Of a stretch of DNA of 64,000 nt, positions 32,899-42,844 are shown one piece after another (the first letter of the stretch is position 1; each line of letters begins with the position of its first letter). Source of the DNA: Chryseobacterium gleum (GTDB taxonomy: Bacteria > Bacteroidota > Bacteroidia > Flavobacteriales > Flavobacteriaceae); contig CAMDGB010000004.1 in the NCBI GenBank assembly GCA_945897915.1, positions 1-64,000 on the forward strand, read 5' to 3'. The notes below the pieces were generated by a model. The model searched no databases. It saw only the letters and a list, made by a program, of their open reading frames with translations, and was not told the DNA's origin. A program made the position numbers and the translations under genes.

Positions 32899-34767
32899 CT
32901 ATTTAAAGAAATTCCATTCTAAACCAAAACGGATATGAAAGTCACGAAATGGCGAATTTGGCGTATTAAAGTAATCGACTTTATTAGTAAACAAAGCATT
33001 AAAATGTTCTGCTTTCAAGTAAATTCTACATTGTTGCACACGAGCATTCAAAAAGAAATCTAAAACTGGAAATCCTCCCACTTTTACTTTATCTTGTACA
33101 AAAAATTCCCCTAGGACGCCGATATAATCATTGGCGTAATGTTTCGTAAAGTAATTTAGCGTAACACCTGTTTGCAACAACATCGCTTTCTTAAAAACTG
33201 GTTTGGTATAATACAATGTGTTTCGTAAAACAATATTTGGTAAATTTAAAATTTTTGCATCTTGTTGCACTTCTTGAAATTTTACTCTATTATCTAATGC
33301 CCAATTTCTAAATTTGATTTCTTTGGCTACTTCTGCACTCACATACTGAATAGATTTACTGTATTGAAATGGTTTTACAACCAAAATATCTAATCGTTGT
33401 GTGGTATTATAAAAATACAAATGATCATTTAAATTAGATAATTGAATAGTAGCATCAACCCATTTGTTTTTAGTTTCCACTTTAATAACGCTGATTTTTT
33501 CGTTTTTAAATGACGTATTCCAGTTGTAATTATCATAATCACTTTTATTAAAAACAAATATATTGTCTGGAACTTTACTAACTTGTTGTGCTGTTATTTT
33601 TACAAAATTATCTTTTGAAAAAGTATATTTGGCGTAAGCTTCAATATTTGATGCTGGTTGATTGGAAATGGCATTTTGCAATAAAATATTAAAATTCCAT
33701 TTGTTTCTATCAAATTCATATTGCCCCCCAACTGACGTTACGCGATTGTGCAGATTGAATTTATCATTTGCATTGTATGATATATTTTCTGGAATAACAT
33801 AAAATTGATTGTACGAATAATTATCCATAAAAAAATTAAGTTCACCTAACGTTTTTGTTTTAAAACTAACACCAACTTTATTATAAAACACATCAAAACG
33901 CGTTTTATTATTTATAAACGAAGAAATTGCAGTACCTAGCCGATCACTTTTAGTCCCTTGAATATATTCATAAAACTTATTTTCATAATACGTTTGATGT
34001 TTTAAAACCAAAGAATTACCTTTAGAAAATTGATACGATTGATCTATAAAATAGCGGTTTCCTTTTAATTTAGAAGAAGCATCAGTAAAATATACGTCAA
34101 CACGTTCTCGTTGGCTAAATGAAGGATTTGTACCGTCTAATTGTTCTAACGTTGTAATACCTCCGTTTTCTTGATTAAAAATATCTTGACCAATAAAATT
34201 AGCTTTCAAAAAATATTTTTTATTTATCGAATGATAATTAGTTATAAATCTGAAATGACCCGAACTTGTTAAATTATTAAAATAATCACCAACAGAACGA
34301 ATTGATTTATAAGCAATCGTAAAATTTAAATTTGGTTTTGTATTTACAGATAATAAAGCATCTAAACTTTGCCCTTGACGCATAACTGTTTTAAAATAGA
34401 TATCAGTTAAGGGTGTTGGTACCGAATAATAATAAATATCATTAGTATTTAAATACGAAACATGTTTCGCATTAAAACCAAATTGAGGAAAAGCACCAGA
34501 AGCCTTTTTAGAAAAATCTAATTGACTATATAAATACCCTTCATTTGAAAAGGAAAATAATCCAAAATTATCTTTTCTTAAGTAATTGTATTTATATTCA
34601 TCTTGAATGGTCAAAGAAGTATCAATATAAACGGTGTCTTTTTGAGTATTGAAGGTTTTATAGAGTTTAATATCTGCTTTTAATTCTACAACATTAGTAG
34701 TATCTCTTTCTTGTGAGTAGGAAGAAAATGACAAAGCAAAAAACAATAATATAAGTAGGGTTCTCAT
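32899..34767 (-). CDS. Putative porin (outer-membrane beta-barrel)
   Basis: Signal peptide LLILLFFALSFSSYS; alternating beta-strand pattern; ends FGLEWNFFK. Confidence 0.75.
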   Translation of the reverse strand: MRTLLILLFFALSFSSYSQERDTTNVVELKADIKLYKTFNTQKDTVYIDTSLTIQDEYKYNYLRKDNFGLFSFSNEGYLYSQLDFSKKASGAFPQFGFNAKHVSYLNTNDIYYYSVPTPLTDIYFKTVMRQGQSLDALLSVNTKPNLNFTIAYKSIRSVGDYFNNLTSSGHFRFITNYHSINKKYFLKANFIGQDIFNQENGGITTLEQLDGTNPSFSQRERVDVYFTDASSKLKGNRYFIDQSYQFSKGNSLVLKHQTYYENKFYEYIQGTKSDRLGTAISSFINNKTRFDVFYNKVGVSFKTKTLGELNFFMDNYSYNQFYVIPENISYNANDKFNLHNRVTSVGGQYEFDRNKWNFNILLQNAISNQPASNIEAYAKYTFSKDNFVKITAQQVSKVPDNIFVFNKSDYDNYNWNTSFKNEKISVIKVETKNKWVDATIQLSNLNDHLYFYNTTQRLDILVVKPFQYSKSIQYVSAEVAKEIKFRNWALDNRVKFQEVQQDAKILNLPNIVLRNTLYYTKPVFKKAMLLQTGVTLNYFTKHYANDYIGVLGEFFVQDKVKVGGFPVLDFFLNARVQQCRIYLKAEHFNALFTNKVDYFNTPNSPFRDFHIRFGLEWNFFK

Positions 34768-34810
34768 CTATACAAGTTAAAGGGCAAATGTACTGAGAAT
34801 TTGTTGTAAA

Positions 34811-34836
34811 AAAAAACCCCGATAAAATCGGGGTTT
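34811..34836 (-). terminator. Terminator downstream of SusD-like gene
   Basis: aaaccccgat-aaa-atcggggttt. Confidence 0.75.
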
Positions 34837-34856
34837 ATTATATAAAAATCGGTTAA

Positions 34857-36299
34857 TTAATAACCAGGATTTTGTTGCAAATTAGGATTATAGTTAATTT
34901 CTTCTAATGGAATTGGAAATTGCCATCTGAAATCGCCAGCTGGAAGCGATAATGCTTCAGCAGGTGTACCAGTTCCGTCAGCAAAATGTCCATTAGTAGC
35001 ACTTCTTACAACAGGTAAACCTAATCTCTTAAGAGTATAGAACCTATCCATTTCAAATGCTAATTCTAAACGTCTTTCTTTTAAAATTGAAGCTAAAAGA
35101 GCAGTTCCTGTTTCTGCTGGGGAAACAAAACTTGAATACCTTTTAGATCTTAGTGCATCTAAAGTTGCAAGGCCTGAACCATTTAATCTATACTCTGCTT
35201 CAGCTTTGTTTAAATAAACTTCTTCTAATCTTAGAACTTTTATATCAACTAAATTTCTAGTACCAGTACCTCTACCATCATACTTTACAATATGGTTGTA
35301 ATTATTACCTGCAAATAATCCAGTTTTTATGTAAGCTAATTTTCTGATATCCGTTGATGTATATAAGTCAAATAATTCTTTAGAAACAACATATTCAGAT
35401 CTTATAGTTGAACCAACAGCTTGAGAATAAGCTACCCCAGGAACTGTTCCATCAACAAGATCAATTCTAGCTTTAAATAAAACACCAGCAACATTTGAAT
35501 CTTCCCATAACCCTGAAGTAGCAGAAGTATATACCTGAGCACTAGTAGCTAAAGTAATTGATGGGATACTAGAAATTGCTAAATTTGAACTATCTATACA
35601 ATTTTGATATTGACCTAAATATAAGTAAACTCTTGACAACAATGCATAAACAGCGGATCTATTTGATCTTCCATTTACATAAGTAGCTGAAATTAAACCT
35701 TTTGCAGTATTTAAATCCGATAAAACTTTAGAATAACCATCTTGAACTGTAGATCTTGAAGGTCTTAAAGCAACATCAGGCTCGGTTATATATGCTACAC
35801 CTAAAGACGACATTGCGTCAGAAGATTGTGTTGGTATTTTAGCATAGTTTCTCAATAATTCTAAGTGATTTAATGCTCTAATAAACAAAGCTTCACCAAC
35901 TATATTATCTCTTCCTGAACCTGCAGGAAGTTTATAAATCTGTTCTAAAACTAAATTTGCCATATAAGTAGATCTATATGCAGAATTATAAAAATCAAAA
36001 TGTGAATTACTTGAAGTAGATGTATATCTAAAACCATCTCTGTTAGATAATCTACCTTGTAGATTTAAAATTACATTATCAGTAGCTACTTCTGAATCAA
36101 TTAATAATTCTTGACCATAACCACTACCTCCTCCTCTTTTAACCAAGTAGGCATAAGCACCTGAGATTGCATTTTTGAAATCAGCTTCTGTATTAAAAAC
36201 TGTTTCTTCGGTAATAGCATTGTAAGGTGAAAAAGTAATGTCTTTCTCGTCACATGAAAATAATGACAATACAATGGCTAATAAAAATATTTTTTTCAT
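34857..36299 (-). CDS. RagB/SusD family nutrient-uptake outer membrane lipoprotein
   Basis: Lipobox LSLFSC; RALNHLELLRNYAKIP; C-terminal RRLELAFEMDRFYTLKRLG...WQFPIPLEEINYNPNLQQNPGY. Confidence 0.93.
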   Translation of the reverse strand: MKKIFLLAIVLSLFSCDEKDITFSPYNAITEETVFNTEADFKNAISGAYAYLVKRGGGSGYGQELLIDSEVATDNVILNLQGRLSNRDGFRYTSTSSNSHFDFYNSAYRSTYMANLVLEQIYKLPAGSGRDNIVGEALFIRALNHLELLRNYAKIPTQSSDAMSSLGVAYITEPDVALRPSRSTVQDGYSKVLSDLNTAKGLISATYVNGRSNRSAVYALLSRVYLYLGQYQNCIDSSNLAISSIPSITLATSAQVYTSATSGLWEDSNVAGVLFKARIDLVDGTVPGVAYSQAVGSTIRSEYVVSKELFDLYTSTDIRKLAYIKTGLFAGNNYNHIVKYDGRGTGTRNLVDIKVLRLEEVYLNKAEAEYRLNGSGLATLDALRSKRYSSFVSPAETGTALLASILKERRLELAFEMDRFYTLKRLGLPVVRSATNGHFADGTGTPAEALSLPAGDFRWQFPIPLEEINYNPNLQQNPGY

Positions 36300-36310
36300 A
36301 ATTATATAAA

Positions 36311-39300
36311 TTAAAATTTAACATTTATACCAAACAAGAATGATTTGGTATTTGAATAAGAATAACCGTTATATTGACCTGGTATAACTGTACCAGACTC
36401 AGCAGTACCGATACCAACTTCTGGGTCTCCATTAAACTTGGTCCAAGTATATAAATTTTGAACTTGAGTATAAACTCTAACACTCTCTAAAGGAAAATCT
36501 TTAAACGTTTTTTTACTAAAAGTATATCCTAAATTTAAATTTCTAAATCTTATATAACTACCATCTTCTAACCAACGGTCTGAAGTTTGATTGGTATCAA
36601 CACCACCATTTAACTGAATTGGAGCAGGTAAAGAAGCATTAGTATTAGTAGGAGTCCAGTAATCTAAAGCTTCAACAGATTGGTTATCTGCTACAGCAAC
36701 TCCATCAGATAATAAATCTGCGCGTCTAAGGTTATAAATATAATTTCCTTGTTTAAAAACAAAATCAGTTCCAATATCAAATCCTCTGTAATCAAATTGC
36801 ATACCAAAACCACCTTCATATTTAGCATAAGGGGTTTTACCTTCTAACAATACTCTATCATTTGCAGAATACACATTAGTTTTATTACCATTAATATCAT
36901 AATACAAAGCATCACCATTAGTAGGATCAACCCCAGCATATCTAACCAAGAAATAAGTGTCTGGTGAATATCCAATAATATTCTTTTGAAATCCTCTGAT
37001 AATCTCATTAGTAAATGGTGGATTCAATTGATCTAAGGTTCTATCAAAAGTTGCCGCATTTACATAAAAGCTTAAATTCAAATTCTCCTTCTTTATTGCA
37101 AAAGCTTTAATTTCTGTTTCAAACCCTTTAGAAGTCCAAGCACCAACATTTCTAGTTGTAGAAAAACCTGCGCCATCTCCTGTAAAATCACCATATAAGA
37201 AATTATTTCTTTCATCTTGGAAGTAAGAAAATGATAATAAAATATTGTTATTTAATAATCTAGATTCAAAACCTAAATCTATTTTCTCAACTTGCTCGAA
37301 CTGTAAATTTGGGTTAGCAATATTATCGCCAGTTGGTAAAGTACCTAAACTGCCCGCATAATTAGATGTACCAAAAGTTGAAATATTTTGATATAACCCT
37401 AAACCTGATGTAGCATTTAACTGACCCCAAGAAGCTCTTAATTTTAAAAAACTAAGTGTTTTTGAACTCTGAAGTATATCTTTAGTAACAACCCAGGCTA
37501 AAGCCCCACCCTTTGCAATTGCAGAATTATTACTATATCCTAATAAGGAAGACCAATCTTTTCTTGCATAAGCAGATAAAATATATTTTCCATTATAATC
37601 ATAATCAAGAACTCCTGCTAATCCAAATAAAGCTTGTTGTGATCTTGAAGAACTTGCAGCCGTAGGTGTAGTACCACCTGTTGGATAATCTCCAGCGAAA
37701 CCTGTTCTAGTATTAGAATTTGATCTAAAATTGAAATATTGATAATCATATACAATTCTAGAATCAAAATTATGATTATCACCTAAAGTGAAAGTGTAAT
37801 TTAACGAGTTTGTCCATTGAGTATCTAAATTAGTCCACATTTGATCCGTTTTGGAACCTGGAGAACTAGGATTACCTACGTAACCATCTAATACAGAATT
37901 TGGTTTATTAAAATACTCTCTTTCTCTTGTTTCAAAGTTATAAGAAAGTTTTGTGTCAAAAATTAAATTCTTTAAAATTTTATATTCTAAAGTAGGTCTA
38001 GCATAACCTCTAAAAAATCTAGTTTCTTCTGGATTATTTATTAATGCTTCAGCTATAGGGAAACCTGTGTGTGTAAGGTTGTATGTTGGTTTACCATTAG
38101 CATCAAGAATTATTTCACCAGTATTAATATCTCTATTATAAACTGACTCATAAGGATTATACCACATAATAGCAGCAAAAGGATTTTGAGTATTATATCT
38201 ATCTCTAGGTAAAGTATTTCTCTCATAAGCACCACGTGCACTGAAGCCAATCATCAATTTATCATTAGCTTTGTACCGAGAATTATAAGAAGCCGTTAAC
38301 CTATTATAACCATCAATTCTATCAATAATACCAGAATCTCTATTTAAACCAACTGATAAAAAATTATTAAATTTTTCATTACCACCAGACATTGTAAAAG
38401 TTACATTACGTTGAGTTGATTTTCTTAATAATTCAGCTTCCCAATCAATTGCATTTCTTCTTAAAACATCAATTTGAGCAGGAGTATAACCATTAGTAAC
38501 TATAGGACCATCACCTAAAGCTTGTTCATATGCAATTTTTTCATCAACATTCATCAATCTGAATGGATCTTTTAATCGCTGAGCAAAACCAAAAGAAGAA
38601 TTAATTTCAAATTCTGTTTTTGTATTTTTTCCTTTTCTAGTTGTAATAACAACAACTCCATTACCACCTCTCGCTCCGTAAATTGCAGCAGAAGCACCAT
38701 CCTTAAGAACAGTTAATGTTTCGATATCTTGAGGAGCAATTGCTGTAGCTTCATTTTCAGATACAAATGCACCATCTACTACATAAGCTGCACCAGCATA
38801 ACCACCAGTAATACTTACAACACCTCTAATCGTTACATAACCACCTTGCCCTGGTCTACCGTTAGCAGCTGTAACCTGAACCCCTGCAGCTTTTCCTTGT
38901 AAAGCATTTTGAAATGATAAAGCAGGGTTTTGCTTAACAAATTCCTCACCTGTTACAACAGAAACCGCAGTAGCTGTTTTGTTTGCGTTTTTTTTATACA
39001 AACCGTAATCATTAATTACAACCTCATCAATAACATTCTGAGTTGTTGCTATAGTTACATTAATCACATTACCAGCACCAACAGTTACGGTTTTAGTATC
39101 TTTTCCTAAAAAAGAAACTTCTAAAACATCACCTTGAGCTGCTTTAATTGAGAATTTACCATTCTCATCCGTTTGAGTACCTTGTTGTGTACCCGAAATA
39201 CTTACAGTAGCACCTGGCAATTTTGCGCCATCACTTGTTACTGTACCTGTAACAGTTTTCTGTTGTGCGAAAGAAAACTGCATTGTAAACGCTACTAAAA

Positions 39301-39331
39301 GCGTAAAAATCCATTTGAACTTCGATCTCAT
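36311..39331 (-). CDS. SusC/RagA family TonB-linked outer membrane protein
   Basis: CarboxypepD_reg-like VTGTVTSDGAKLPGATVSISGTQQGTQTDENGKFSI; plug YVVDGAFVSENEATAIAPQDIETLTVLKDGASAAIYGARGGNGVVVITTRKGK. Confidence 0.96.
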   Translation of the reverse strand: MRSKFKWIFTLLVAFTMQFSFAQQKTVTGTVTSDGAKLPGATVSISGTQQGTQTDENGKFSIKAAQGDVLEVSFLGKDTKTVTVGAGNVINVTIATTQNVIDEVVINDYGLYKKNANKTATAVSVVTGEEFVKQNPALSFQNALQGKAAGVQVTAANGRPGQGGYVTIRGVVSITGGYAGAAYVVDGAFVSENEATAIAPQDIETLTVLKDGASAAIYGARGGNGVVVITTRKGKNTKTEFEINSSFGFAQRLKDPFRLMNVDEKIAYEQALGDGPIVTNGYTPAQIDVLRRNAIDWEAELLRKSTQRNVTFTMSGGNEKFNNFLSVGLNRDSGIIDRIDGYNRLTASYNSRYKANDKLMIGFSARGAYERNTLPRDRYNTQNPFAAIMWYNPYESVYNRDINTGEIILDANGKPTYNLTHTGFPIAEALINNPEETRFFRGYARPTLEYKILKNLIFDTKLSYNFETREREYFNKPNSVLDGYVGNPSSPGSKTDQMWTNLDTQWTNSLNYTFTLGDNHNFDSRIVYDYQYFNFRSNSNTRTGFAGDYPTGGTTPTAASSSRSQQALFGLAGVLDYDYNGKYILSAYARKDWSSLLGYSNNSAIAKGGALAWVVTKDILQSSKTLSFLKLRASWGQLNATSGLGLYQNISTFGTSNYAGSLGTLPTGDNIANPNLQFEQVEKIDLGFESRLLNNNILLSFSYFQDERNNFLYGDFTGDGAGFSTTRNVGAWTSKGFETEIKAFAIKKENLNLSFYVNAATFDRTLDQLNPPFTNEIIRGFQKNIIGYSPDTYFLVRYAGVDPTNGDALYYDINGNKTNVYSANDRVLLEGKTPYAKYEGGFGMQFDYRGFDIGTDFVFKQGNYIYNLRRADLLSDGVAVADNQSVEALDYWTPTNTNASLPAPIQLNGGVDTNQTSDRWLEDGSYIRFRNLNLGYTFSKKTFKDFPLESVRVYTQVQNLYTWTKFNGDPEVGIGTAESGTVIPGQYNGYSYSNTKSFLFGINVKF

Positions 39332-39528
39332 ATTAATTTTATTTGAGTTAGTTATTCAGCAAACTTCTTAATAATTTCTTAAATAAACAAATAATACATT
39401 AAAAAATTGTTATTTTTTTTGTGTTAAAATTTTTATCCAAAATAAATGCATCCTAGAAGCCACGATATAATAGACCTGAATAAATGTTAAATGTTATTTT
39501 AATTTATTTATTTTTGTAAAAAAAATTT

Positions 39529-40224
39529 ATGTTAAATAAATGTTATAGTACTTTAAATATTGAGTGTGGAACGGATGAAGCTGGTAGAGGATGCCTTGCT
39601 GGTCCCGTTACCGCAGCTGCAATTATTTTACAATCACCTAACATTAACCTAACAAAAGTTCAAAAAAAACAAGAACACCTTTTGTTTCAAGCTATAAATG
39701 ACTCCAAACAGTTGACAGAAAAAAAACGTTTTGAGTTGAGACCTATAATTGAAAGTCTATTTGATTTTTCAGTTACACATATATATAATGAAGAAATTGA
39801 TGAAATAAATATTCTAAACGCATCAATGAAAGCGATGCAAGAAAGCATTTTGAAGTTAGAAACCATGCCGGAATATATTATTGTAGATGGCAATCGCCCT
39901 TTAAATGGAAAATTGGGCTTGAAGCAAACAACAGGAAAAATTTTTAGTGCAAAAGAAATCGAAATTTTAACTGCAATTCCAAACACTTCTATAATTAAAG
40001 GTGATGCAAAATTTTTGAGTATTGCAGCCGCTTCTATATTAGCAAAAACGTATCGAGATGATTTTATGGATAAAATTCATGAAGAATTTCCTATGTATAA
40101 TTGGAAAAAAAATAAAGGATATCCTACAAAGGAGCATCGAGAAGCAATTAGAAAATATGGGATTACTAAATATCATCGAAAAACTTTTAGGTTATTACCA
40201 GAACAATTAATATTAGAATTCTAA
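39529..40224 (+). CDS. rnhB: Ribonuclease HII
   Basis: [51 protein letters not shown]. Confidence 0.95.
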   Translation: MLNKCYSTLNIECGTDEAGRGCLAGPVTAAAIILQSPNINLTKVQKKQEHLLFQAINDSKQLTEKKRFELRPIIESLFDFSVTHIYNEEIDEINILNASMKAMQESILKLETMPEYIIVDGNRPLNGKLGLKQTTGKIFSAKEIEILTAIPNTSIIKGDAKFLSIAAASILAKTYRDDFMDKIHEEFPMYNWKKNKGYPTKEHREAIRKYGITKYHRKTFRLLPEQLILEF

Positions 40225-40913
40225 ATAAAAGAAGTTTCAAATAAAACAGAAAAATGTTTTAGAATTTTTTCTTTTACTTCTTCTTCATTCACTTCCCTTC
40301 CCAACTCAACATGCATTGAAGTTACTGCCTTACCACGAATACCACAAGGGATAATATTGTCAAAATAGCCTAAATCGGCATTTACATTTAATGCAAAACC
40401 ATGCATGGTTACCCAACGAGAAGCACGAACACCCAAAGCACAAATTTTTCGAGCAAAAGGAGTGCCAATATCAAACCACACCCCTGTTTCTCCAGGACTA
40501 CGTTCTGTTTTTAATCCGTATTCTGCTAAAGTTAAAATAATGGCTTCTTCTAAAAATCGAAGGTATTTATGAATATCGGTAAAAAAATTTTCTAAATCTA
40601 AAATCGGATAACCCACAATTTGCCCAGGACCGTGATAGGTAATGTCTCCTCCTCTATTTATTTTGTAAAAAGTAGCGCGTTTTTCTATAAGTTGTTTTTC
40701 AGAAAGCAATAAATTTGATAAATCGCCACTTTTTCCTAAGGTATAAACATGAGGATGTGTTACATAAAGAAAAAAATTAGGTGTAGGAAGTGGAGAAGGT
40801 AAATTTCGATTTTGAATTTTTAAATCCACAATTTTTTTAAACAATTCTTCTTGAAATTCCCAAGTTGCTTTGTAATCTTTATCACCTAAATCAAGAAGTT
40901 GGATTTGTTTCAT
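40221..40913 (-). CDS. lipB: Octanoyltransferase (lipoate biosynthesis)
   Basis: [52 protein letters not shown]. Confidence 0.95.
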   Translation of the reverse strand: MKQIQLLDLGDKDYKATWEFQEELFKKIVDLKIQNRNLPSPLPTPNFFLYVTHPHVYTLGKSGDLSNLLLSEKQLIEKRATFYKINRGGDITYHGPGQIVGYPILDLENFFTDIHKYLRFLEEAIILTLAEYGLKTERSPGETGVWFDIGTPFARKICALGVRASRWVTMHGFALNVNADLGYFDNIIPCGIRGKAVTSMHVELGREVNEEEVKEKILKHFSVLFETSFI

Positions 40914-40935
40914 GTATGAAATTAGATTTATTTGT

Positions 40936-40943
40936 CAAAGATA
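40936..40943 (-). promoter_or_regulatory. Candidate -7 element of lipB (TATCTTTG)
   Basis: caaagata on + strand; divergent from the lysS promoter. Confidence 0.5.
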
Positions 40944-40977
40944 CAATTTTGAAATCATTCTGCTAAAAAATTCTGAC

Positions 40978-41008
40978 TTTGAAACTATATTTCTATTACC
41001 TATCTTTG
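40978..41008 (+). promoter_or_regulatory. Bacteroidetes-type promoter of lysS
   Basis: TTTG-N19-TATCTTTG, ATG at 41031. Confidence 0.78.
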
Positions 41009-41030
41009 TCTTCTTAAAATATAATCTATT

Positions 41031-42725
41031 ATGCAACTTTCCGAACAAGAAATCATTAGAAGAGAGAAATTACAAGCCCTTAGAAACTTGGGAATTAATC
41101 CTTATCCTGCAGATTTATATCCTGTAAAGGATACTTCAAAAGCTATAAAGGATAATTTTGAAGAAGGAAAAAAGGTGGTAATTGCTGGGCGCTTAATGAG
41201 TGTGAGAGATCAAGGAAAAGCTGCTTTTGCTGAAATTCAGGATAGCGAAGGCAGAATGCAAGTATATTTTAACAGAGATTTTATTTGCCAAGGGGAAGAC
41301 AAAACCTTATACAACCAAGTTTTTAAGAAATTAACCGATTTAGGTGATTTTTTAGGAATTGAAGGTGAATTATTTACCACACAAGTAGGTGCAAAATGCA
41401 TAAGAGTAGATCATTTTACTTTTTTAAGCAAAACATTGCGTCCGTTGCCATTTCCAAAAACTGATGAAGATGGAAATGTACATGATGCTTTTAATGATGC
41501 TGAATTGCGTTACCGAATGCGTTACGTAGATTTAGTAGTAAATCCGCAAGTGAAAGAAGTGTTTGTAAAAAGAACAAAATTATTTACTGCGATGCGAACT
41601 TTCTTTAACGAAAGTGGTTATATGGAAGTCGAAACGCCTATCTTACAATCAATTCCAGGAGGTGCAGCAGCGCGTCCGTTTATGACGCATCACAACAGTT
41701 TAGACATTCCTTTATACATGCGAATTGCAAACGAATTATATTTGAAACGATTAATTGTAGGTGGTTTTGATGGTGTGTACGAATTTTCTAAAAACTTCCG
41801 TAACGAAGGTATGGACAGAACACACAATCCAGAATTTACGGCAATGGAAATATATGTAGCGTACAAAGATTACAATTGGATGATGGTATTTACCGAAAAC
41901 CTTTTGGAATATTGTGCTAGAAAAGTGAACGATACGACTGAAGCTACTTTTGGCGAACATAAAATTAGTTTTAAAGCGCCTTATGCTAGAGTCACCATGA
42001 CGCAATCTATCATTGACTTTACGGGATTTGATATTTCTGGAAAAACGGAAGCTGAATTATTTGAAGCAGCAAAAAGCATGGGAATTGATGTAAATGAAAC
42101 CATGGGGAAAGGCAAATTAATTGATGAAATTTTTGGTGCAAAATGCGAAGGAAATTACATTCAACCGACATTCATTACGGATTATCCGAAAGAAATGAGT
42201 CCGCTGTGTAAACAACACCGAAGCAATCCAGAATTAACGGAGCGTTTTGAATTAATGGTTTGTGGAAAAGAAATTGCAAATGCCTATTCGGAATTAAATG
42301 ACCCTATTGACCAAAGAGAACGTTTTGAAGCACAAATGGCTTTAGCAGAAAAAGGTGACGATGAAGCCAACGGAATAATTGATGAAGACTTCTTACGTGC
42401 TTTAGAATACGGAATGCCGCCAACTTCTGGTTTAGGAATAGGAATGGACCGTTTAATTATGTTCTTAACAAATAATGCTTCTATTCAAGAAGTACTATTT
42501 TTCCCACAGATGCGACCAGAGAAAAAAGTAACTTATGAATTAACAGAAGATGAAAAATTTATAGTTAGTTTATTAGAAAAAGAAAACAAACAACCTATCG
42601 GAACGTTAAAAGAAAAAACAGCTTTAAGCGGAAAAAAATGGGATGCTGCTATGAAAGGTTTAGCCAAACATGGTTTAACTAAAGTAGTCGTTGACGGAGA
42701 AAATAAATTGGTGGTTTTAGGGTAA
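41031..42725 (+). CDS. lysS: Lysyl-tRNA synthetase, class II, with C-terminal extension
   Basis: FRNEGMDRTHNPEFTAMEIYVAY; EDFLRALEYGMPPTSGLGIGMDRLIMFLTN. Confidence 0.97.
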   Translation: MQLSEQEIIRREKLQALRNLGINPYPADLYPVKDTSKAIKDNFEEGKKVVIAGRLMSVRDQGKAAFAEIQDSEGRMQVYFNRDFICQGEDKTLYNQVFKKLTDLGDFLGIEGELFTTQVGAKCIRVDHFTFLSKTLRPLPFPKTDEDGNVHDAFNDAELRYRMRYVDLVVNPQVKEVFVKRTKLFTAMRTFFNESGYMEVETPILQSIPGGAAARPFMTHHNSLDIPLYMRIANELYLKRLIVGGFDGVYEFSKNFRNEGMDRTHNPEFTAMEIYVAYKDYNWMMVFTENLLEYCARKVNDTTEATFGEHKISFKAPYARVTMTQSIIDFTGFDISGKTEAELFEAAKSMGIDVNETMGKGKLIDEIFGAKCEGNYIQPTFITDYPKEMSPLCKQHRSNPELTERFELMVCGKEIANAYSELNDPIDQRERFEAQMALAEKGDDEANGIIDEDFLRALEYGMPPTSGLGIGMDRLIMFLTNNASIQEVLFFPQMRPEKKVTYELTEDEKFIVSLLEKENKQPIGTLKEKTALSGKKWDAAMKGLAKHGLTKVVVDGENKLVVLG

Positions 42726-42767
42726 AATTACGAAAAGTAAAAGAAAGAAAAACAAAATATTAAATAC

Positions 42768-42804
42768 AAAAAACCTCGAAACTATAAATTTTCGAGGTTT
42801 TTTT
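42768..42804. terminator. Bidirectional terminator between lysS and DUF5686 gene
   Basis: aaaaaacctcgaaa...ttttcgaggttttttt. Confidence 0.8.
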
Positions 42805-42844
42805 ATATCTAGGGATTTGGAATTTTTTTATTGGGTTTTTTTAT

